Assembly: GCA_033807695.1 (NCBI GenBank)
Contig: CM066301.1
Location: 4,915,576-4,979,575 of the forward strand
Length of the DNA stretch: 64,000 bases
Direction: 5' to 3'
Source: Daedaleopsis sinensis
Lineage: Eukaryota > Basidiomycota > Agaricomycetes > Polyporales > Polyporaceae
Position 1 is the first letter of the stretch. Each line of letters starts with the position of its first letter. The position numbers and the translations under genes were made by a program. Below are positions 56,760 to 64,000 of the stretch, one piece after another. A model generated the notes under the pieces. It was not told the DNA's origin. It was given only the letters and a program-made list of their open reading frames with translations, and ran no database searches.

Positions 56760-59700
56760 AACCATCGTCTAGAACCTAGTAACAAGGAAGCTACAATACG
56801 CCGTATATAAACAGTGTGCGAAGCAGCGCAAGGCTACTATCTGCAACATGAATTATTATACTGCTGCATCTAATATTATGTGGTGATAATATCATAGGTT
56901 GTACTTTGCGTGTAGCATGCTTTGCACAATTTGTACCTGCATATAAATTACTATAGTCTTGCATGTAATAGTGTGCTATTCTTCATTAATGAGTGTTGTG
57001 TTGCACATTCGCTCTATAGTAAAAGATCATCACATTGTACTATACCATATTAATCTTGCGGGATAAATCATCTGTACTAGATCAAGCATTGACTTCAGCA
57101 TATTATTGTGCGAAGCATCCAATACTATCACCAGGGTAACCATCAGCACGATAAGAACAGTACGGTAAGTAAGTACTATAATAGATATTGTGCTGTGGTG
57201 CATCAGCATCTACTGCCTATAATACAATATTGCGGACTCATACTATACCAAATCAATGTTGCGTAGTAAATAATCTATGCTAGCTTAAGTATTGACCTCA
57301 GCATATTATTATGTGAAGCATGTAATGACACCACAATATTAAGTATCGGTAATCAGCAAGGTAAGTAATAGTAAAGTAAGTACTGTCTAGATATAAAGCG
57401 CTATAGCACAACAATAACTATGATCTACGGTAAAATACTAACAACTCATACTATACCATATTAATGTTGCGCAGCAAATAATATGTGCGAGCGCAGGTGT
57501 TAACTTCACAATACTATGTGGTGAAAAATGCAAGGTGACTATCACTAGTATTGCACTGCCCATAATCTGCATCAATATAATAATGAAATGTAGCATACTG
57601 GTGTGCGAAGCACATAACAGTAGTATGACAGGGAAGTGCTATCTGGGCAGAGTGTGATGTGGTGCAATATTAAATATGTGCAGTGTAGGTTTGACCTCCA
57701 GCAAAAGTTGGGTAGTGCTACAAGTTATTATAAGCAGTAGTATATTATTTAATGTGATATGAGTTACAAGATGCCGCACAGTGTTATGGGTTATAGTTAA
57801 TGTATTAGAAGTGGATGTTGTGAAGGAGTGTAAGAAATGTTGCACAGCAGTAAGTAGTGTTATAATCCTTAAAATTAGGGGCTAATTTCAAGTGTCACAC
57901 CTATGTCGTGCCATAGCTCGCCAACCGTCACTTGGAACATAGAGTTGCATTACCTAGCGTTATAATCCCAGAAATTAGCCCATAATTTCTGATGACAAAG
58001 TGGCGACAAGGCCGTTGCGGCTGAACCGTTGCTCAGAACCTGGTGACAAGGTACCTTTGGACATTATGGGAATTGAGGCTACACAATGAGCGCTCAATCG
58101 TGGCTGTTCATCACCTCCCTGTGGTGCTAGATGGGAAAAGGTGATAGCGACAAGCAGCGACAAGGTGACAAACCCTTCTACCGGCTGATCAGTGCATGGG
58201 AACCATCTTTCTGATATAACAAGGAGCGTGGCTATCCAACGGCTGCACGATTGTGGCTGTGCGCCCAGTTTCCGTGGAGCTAGAGGGTAGTCTTTGTTTT
58301 TGTAGTGCGCTTAAGTATTGTAACAAGTGGTTTTTGAAGGGTCATTAGAAGGGTTGCTATTAGTAGGGCTTATAACTGGTTGTATTGACCGCACCTGGGC
58401 GCTTAGTAAGCAAAAAAGCGCCCAAAAAGGCGAAGTAGCATTTTTGTTTTTTGTAGCCAGGGTCAGTAGCTTTCTGACTATATCAGTTTCACTTTGTTAT
58501 GACTATTAGTTAAGGAGTTATTGGCGATACAAAAGTAACAAAATAAGCGCCCAAAAAGGCGAACAAGCGTTTTCGTTTTTTGTAGCCCTGTTCAATAGCT
58601 TTCTAACTATACTAGTTTCACATTCTAATGACCATTGGTTAAGAAGTTATGGACCACACAAGTTGGATACTATATGTATTGCAGTGTTACTGTTGCGAAG
58701 TGCTGGTCTGTGACAAGGTCCTAGGTTATCTATTTACAGCAACATTCTATTGCTTTGGCAGTATGGGAATTCTATGGCCGCACAATTGTGGCAAGGCTCG
58801 CACAACCGATGCTAGAGTTGCATCTATACAAAATGTTGCAATGTACTATATGATATATAAATATTGTGCGAAGCAGAGCAAGGTTACTATATAAAATATA
58901 AATTATTGTAGTGCTGCATGTAGTGTTGTGCAGTGATCATATCAGAGGTTGTACTTTGCGTGAAGCATGCTTTGCACGATTTGTACCTACATATACATTA
59001 TTTGCATCTAATAGTGTAGTATTATTCATAGCTGAGGGTTGGCATGCACATTCCCTCTATAATAAAATATTGTTACTGCACTGCGCACTATACTACACCA
59101 CATGAATGTTGCGCAATAAATAATCTGTACTAGACTTCAGCACACATTATTGTGCGAAGTGTGTAATAATATTAAAATAGTAACCATTAGCAGGGTATAA
59201 CCGGTGTAAGTAAGTACTGTAATGGATATTGTGCTGTAGAACCACAACTACCGCCTATAATAAAATATTACGGACCCATACTATACTACATCAATGTTGC
59301 GTAGTAAATGATCTGTGCTAGCTCAAGTATTGACCTCGGCACATTATTGTGCGAAGCATGTAATGACATCACTTAATAAGTATGAGCAATCAGCAAGGTA
59401 AGTAATAGCGGAGTAAGTACTATCTAGATACAATGTGCTGTGGTACAACAATAACTACAATGTATAATAAAATACTGCCAACCTATACTATACTACATTA
59501 ATGTTGCGCAGCAAATAATCTGTGCTAGCTGATGTGTTGACTACAGCATATTATTGTGCGAAGCATGTCATGACATTACATCAAGTGTTGACTTCAGGAC
59601 ACTATATGGCGAAGCATGAAAGGTGACTATCACTAGTACTGCAATGACCATAATCTGCACCAGTATAATAATGAACTGCAGCATACCAGTGTGCGAAGCA

Positions 59701-60189
59701 AGTAACAGTGTAGTAATAGTAATATAGGAATAGTAAATACCAGCATGGTAGGCAAATACTGGCAAAGGGTGGTGTGGCGCAACCTTTATTGTGAGTAGTG
59801 TAGGTCTAACCCCCCGCTATAGTTGAGCAGCGCTACAAATTGTTACAAGCAGCAGTATATAAGTTACGGCAGAGTCAGTAACCAAGTGCAGCACAGTGTT
59901 AAAGAGTGCAGTTAAAGTGTGAGTAATGCATGTTGCGAAGAAGTGTAAGAGATGTTGGGGTGCAGTAAGTAGAAAATGTTGCGCAACAGTAAGTAGTGTT
60001 GTACAGGGAGTTATGAGGGCAGTGTTAGAAGTTACGGTGTTAAGGTAGTTAGGGCAGTGTGTGTTGTGATAATGGTGAAGGGTTACAAGAAATGTTGCGA
60101 AGCAGTGACTGTTGTTGTATAGGCAGTGTTAAATGTTACAGGGTTAAGGTGGTTAGGGCAACAGGGTGGGTGTGTTGTTATGGTGTTAA
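56760..60189. repeat. AT-rich subtelomeric block, right copy
   Basis: Counterpart of 31,853-36,380. 57,855-58,700 carries the TAGTGTTATAATCC palindromes and the ~165-bp and ~120-bp units. 58,262-58,500 is nearly identical to 34,328-34,570. 56,780-57,850 and 58,850-59,760 carry the GCGAAGCATG, ACTATACCA and GCAGCAAATAAT units. 59,800-59,972 matches 35,555-35,725. A GT-rich tail ends at 60,189. Order and copy number differ from the left block, so internal deletion or duplication followed the copying. No gene seen. Confidence 0.85.
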
Positions 60190-60623
60190 TTTAAAGGGCT
60201 CAAAAAGATGTGGGTAAGGGTCAGGCCTAGGTTAGAGCCATCAATTTCAGACTTTTGGGCTCGAGCATACGAGCGCTTATGAGCACGAAGCGCATTGAGC
60301 ATGCCCAGCACACCGTACACGCCGGGGATGCGAGGAAACTAACGATAGATGTACGTTATGAAAAGCACGTCTAACCGCCCGGGTACGCCGGCTTCCGGCG
60401 TACCCGGGCTCTGGGAGCTTATACACGGAGACTTTGTGTCCAAAGGCCCGGGCACGCCGAGGTACGGCGTGCCCGGGCTCTGAGTGTCCGCATCGTGAAT
60501 TATGCGGGTTAGATGTATGTTGTCAAAAGTATGTCTATCGCGTCCAACCCCGCGGGAACGCCGAGGTACGGCGTCCCCGGACAGTTCGAGCCTATGTCTG
60601 CAGTAAATCAAGAATAGAGAGAA
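60190..60623 (+). repeat. Telomere-associated element, partial copy B
   Basis: Starts TTTAAAGGGCTCAAAAAG and is a near-identical direct repeat (434-bp period) of the first part of copy C. It contains three of the four GC hairpins (60,378-60,408, 60,446-60,478 and about 60,549-60,580) and stops before the fourth. Confidence 0.93.
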
Positions 60624-63600
60624 TTTAAAGGGCTCAAAAAGATGTGGGTAAGGGTCAGGCCTAGGTTAGAGCCATCAATTTCAGACTTTTGGGCTCGAGC
60701 ATACGAGCGCTTATGAGCACGAAGCGCATTGAGCATGCCCAGCACACCGTACACGCCGGGGATGCGAGGAAACTAACGATAGATGTACGTTATGAAAAGC
60801 ACGTCTAACCGCCCGGGTACGCCGGCTTCCGGCGTACCCGGGCTCTGGGAGCTTATACACGGAGACTTTGTGTCCAAAGGCCCGGGCACGCCGAGGTACG
60901 GCGTGCCCGGGCTCTGAGTGTCCGCATCGTGAATTATGCGGGTTAGATGTATGTTGTCAAAAGTATGTCTATCGCGTCCAACCCCGCGGGAACGCCGAGG
61001 TACGGCGTTCCCGGACAGTTCGAGCCTTCGTTGTAGATTGCTATACTATGTCTGCAGTAGATCAAGAATAGAGAGAATTATCCCGGGCACGCCGGGACCC
61101 GGCGTGCACGGGCTCTGTACCCCCCGAACGGTACTTTAGGCGTTGGTGAATGTACATTTTAAAATGTTCAACTAAAGGCATGTGTGCACTGTACGTGCGC
61201 ATGTCACGTGTTGAGAGACTCGCCTGATTAGGGAAATAGGTTCCGGACCAAGGGAACATCATTTAGCAGGGATCGACGTCGTTGGGTCAGCGTCTCGCGG
61301 GCTTCGATATACTGAACACACTTCTTTTTGAAACTGCGCGCAGGATGCACTAGTCTCACATTGACGGTCATGGTGAGTGACTGTCTTGTTTCTGCCGTGA
61401 CTGACCCATGCTCCACAGCCATCGGTGTCGCCATCTGCGCCCTCCCGCGCGCCGTCCCGCCAGCATGAGGCTCCGGAGTACCGGCACACGCAGCCCCTGG
61501 ATGATCTAGGCATTACACTGCCCGGATGCTTATCCAAAGGAGGGCGATATCGATCGCCTGCTATCTTTTGGTGAGTCGTTCGTCTCTCTCTCCTTTCTCT
61601 CTCTCATCCACTGACCATCTACTGCGAAGTAACCTGAAATTTCGAAATATGCAAACTGTACGTGCATTTCGAAAACAACTGCTAACGCTGTAAACTGACG
61701 ATTAGCTCGCAGAACAAAGCACAACAAGCCAAGGCTGCTGCCCCGGGCCAAGTGCGTCGCGACCTGTGTGCTGCTGCTCATCTCGCTCATCTCGCTCATC
61801 TCGCTCGATCCGCAGGTCAATCGCGCTGGCAAAGCGCGGCCTGAGGACGGCGGATCCAAAAAGGATCGCGCTAAGACGGTCGATCAGGCCGGATTGGGTG
61901 CGACGACCCGTGAGGACGGAGAGAGCGAGCTTGAGGTGCGTACCGCGTCCTGGGCTGCTTGCTTGTACTCTCTCGCTGACTAGGTGATTTTTGCAGACCT
62001 CGAAGCCGAAGCCGAAGCCGAAGCCGAAGCCGCAGCCCAAGAACACGGACAAGGGCAAGAAGGGCGGACCGACGGCGCCCGACGTTGACGTGCATGTCGA
62101 CGCACCGGCAGAGGCATCGGAGGTGAGCGACTGCAGCGCACGTTCCTCTTCCTGCTCTGTGCTAACTGTGTGTTGCGTTTAGCCTGCGAAGCGCAAAAAG
62201 GGGGCTAAGGGCAAGAAGGGCGCGGCGGAGGCCGGGGCGGAAGAGAAACCTGCGCGCGCCGCTGCGACGCTGAAGCCTCAGGTCGCTGCTGGGATTCAGG
62301 GCACGCAAGAGACCGCGTCGATCGCGGCTCAAGTGCACAAGGCGACGATCGGTTACGCGCGGTTCAACACGGTCGATCCGCCTCGCCCGGACGTTCACCT
62401 GCGCTTCGGACAGTTCAACCCGCGCCCGGTCAACAAGAGCGTAATCAAGAAGCTCGTCGAGGACTTCTACGCGAGCGGGCGCGACCCGCGGCGGGAGGCT
62501 CTGGCCGTCCTTGTGGATCCGACGTGGATCGAACGCGAGTCCGTTGTGCAGAACCCTGCGCTGCCGTGGGAGGAGGTTCCCGACGCGCGGTTTACGGCGG
62601 CGGTCGCTGGGCGTACGATCCAGGTTCTAACGGGGCAGCATCGGTCTGTTGCTGGCAAGACGTGGCGGGCGGCGATGACAGCGGAGCGCGCCAAACAAGA
62701 GAAGAAGCTGGCGAAGGCGACGGAGAAGCAGCAGGCGGAGCAGATCGAGCAGGCGGACAAGAACATCGAGGAGTTGACGGCGGCCATTAAGGGGGCGACG
62801 ACGTGGCTGGTGAGGTTTCTGGACCCCGGTGAGTGTTCAGCCGTACGTTAGTGCTGCGTTTTCAAACGGAACGCTAACCGCTCGACGCAGAGCTCATGAG
62901 CATCCCGCTGCGCATCCAGGTTGCGAGGAACCCGAAGGCACCTCGTCTAGAGACGACGGAGGCGGAGAGCATGATGATGACGTTGCCGCTCCTCGATGCG
63001 AAGGTGGAGGAGTGGGCGATCGCGAACCCGGGGCAGCCGCGACCGGTCCCGGGCACGCTGCCCTGGGTGCAAAAGATTGTCGCGGCGGTGATCCCGGAGC
63101 CTCAGCGTCGCAGCGACAAGCACCCGATCCTGTTCCACAGCGAGCCGTCTTTTCAGCTGCTGCGTCAGATGGACGGACTGGAGGCGTACCGCGGCAAGTA
63201 CGTGATCCCCGTCAGTGTCCTGCATCAAGCGCTGTCGCTGCCGACGCGGAGCAGCACGACGACGAGCCTGGTCGGCTCTGTAGGTGTCATGTTGTTAATT
63301 CTGAGCCGAGTCGGGCGTCTGACGTGCTCTTAGTGTTTTGCAGAGATTCTCACTCGGAGCTTTGACATGCTCCGGATTTTCTCTCGGACATCGCCCCTTG
63401 TCAACATCCCCGATTACACGACCATTCGCGTCGAGTACGACCCGGACGAGACCTCAGAGGACGACCGCGGTGAGACGGCGAAATGGACCCTCTGGAACCA
63501 GATCTCGCCGACATTGCTCCCGTTCCTCAACATGCTGCGCTCCTGCGAGGGGCTCGACCTCATCATCAGCGAGCAGGTGCGGAAGGAGAACGGCTTCCCT

Positions 63601-63832
63601 GCGAAGATCGAGGACGAGGCGACGTGGAACATGGCCCAGGACGCTCAGAGCGAGCTGGTCGACGAGCAGTACTACAAGGCCCTCAGCACGCTATCGCTGC
63701 AGGGGGAACACGTGGTGTCGTTCTGCACGACGGACTTGGTGGACGCGTTCGACACCGCGTATTGCGCCCACGTCCGGCGGTGGATGGGCACGCAGTTCTT
63801 GATGTTTGCGAACGAGACATGGAAGGAGGCGA
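60624..63832 (+). repeat. Telomere-associated element, copy C, joined to the telomere
   Basis: Same left end as copies A and B. Contains four hairpins (about 60,812-60,842, 60,880-60,912, 60,983-61,014 and 61,082-61,113), then the ParB-like gene. It extends about 500 bp further into that gene than copy A and ends where the TTAGGG array starts. Confidence 0.92.
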
Positions 63833-63833
63833 G
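61370..63833 (+). CDS. Possible ParB-like-domain gene, copy C, truncated by the telomere
   Basis: Exons: 61370-61372 (ATG only), 61419-61570, 61630-61657, 61713-61751, 61816-61935, 61997-62122, 62183-62828, 62891-63283 (or 63279), 63344-63833. All introns are GT-AG, and phases match copy A. About 665 aa precede the telomere. The layout is Ser/Pro-rich start, (KP)n linker (two KP units longer than in copy A), possible ParB/sulfiredoxin-like region (NPRPVNKSVIKKLVEDF, then TIQVLTGQHRSVAGKTW), Lys/Glu/Gln coiled coil, then exon 9 with an acidic DPDETSEDD stretch and a helical domain ending TQFLMFANETWKEA. The frame then runs on through the TTAGGG array as alternating Arg-Val to a stop at 63,988-63,990, where one repeat has an extra G. 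The normal 3' end of the gene is lost. Nuclear DNA association is only inferred. The start could instead be the ATG within exon 3. Confidence 0.7.
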
Positions 63834-64000
63834 GGTTAGGGTTAGGGTTAGGGTTAGGGTTAGGGTTAGGGTTAGGGTTAGGGTTAGGGTTAGGGTTAGG
63901 GTTAGGGTTAGGGTTAGGGTTAGGGTTAGGGTTAGGGTTAGGGTTAGGGTTAGGGTTAGGGTTAGGGTTAGGGTTAGGGTTAGGGGTTAGGGTTAGGGTT
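63833..64000. repeat. Telomere, (TTAGGG)n
   Basis: About 28 TTAGGG units with the G-rich strand pointing outward, as required at a right chromosome end. The array is perfect except for one TTAGGGG unit near 63,981-63,987. There is no degenerate transition zone: the first unit abuts coding sequence. Confidence 0.98.

Overview
The window is the end of a basidiomycete (probably agaricomycete) chromosome. The + strand finishes in about 28 TTAGGG repeats (63,833-64,000), so the right edge is a telomere. Genes have many spliceosomal introns of 46-114 bp with GTRNGT donors and pyrimidine-rich tracts. Recognisable genes include an F-box protein, a bHLH factor, a membrane P450 of the expanded agaricomycete type, and a SNF2-type helicase. 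No bacterial operon signals were seen.

Layout. (1) 1-29,165 is a sparse chromosome arm: the 3' part of an F-box gene (1-1,567), a 13 kb gene-poor stretch with several decayed local duplications, an intact bHLH gene (14,804-16,282), another gene-poor stretch, an intact 10-exon P450 on the minus strand (21,275-23,729), and two adjacent broken gene copies: an M17 leucine aminopeptidase 5' end and an MCR1-type NADH-cytochrome b5 reductase 5' part. A decayed tandem repeat follows and is cut at 29,165. (2) 29,166-36,380 is a telomere-associated module: a cluster of CCCGGG-type hairpins, a gene with a possible ParB-like domain (copy A, broken in its eighth intron), then an AT-rich block of nested repeats and palindromes. 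(3) 36,400-49,100 is GC-rich and centred on a 1,710-aa SNF2-family helicase gene (41,154-48,003). Two small TATA-driven genes before it carry short helicase-like pieces fused to acidic low-complexity sequence. A paired GACGTC motif recurs through this zone in introns, spacers and exons. (4) 49,592-56,750 is a compositionally different cassette: an unrecognised 1,091-aa gene, an 11-copy array of a GGCCTTCC palindrome, and an unrecognised 269-aa gene. (5) 56,760-63,832 repeats the AT block and the hairpin/ParB-like module (partial copy B and long copy C). The copy C gene runs directly into the telomere.

How it fits together. The last 35 kb looks like a mosaic subtelomere built by segmental duplication of one module (hairpins plus ParB-like gene plus AT block), with a helicase gene and an orphan two-gene cassette between the copies. 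The chromosome end itself looks like a break inside the ParB-like gene healed by telomere addition. I inferred gene models by hand from reading frame, splice-site and phase consistency. Family names rest on motifs recognised by eye, not on a database search.
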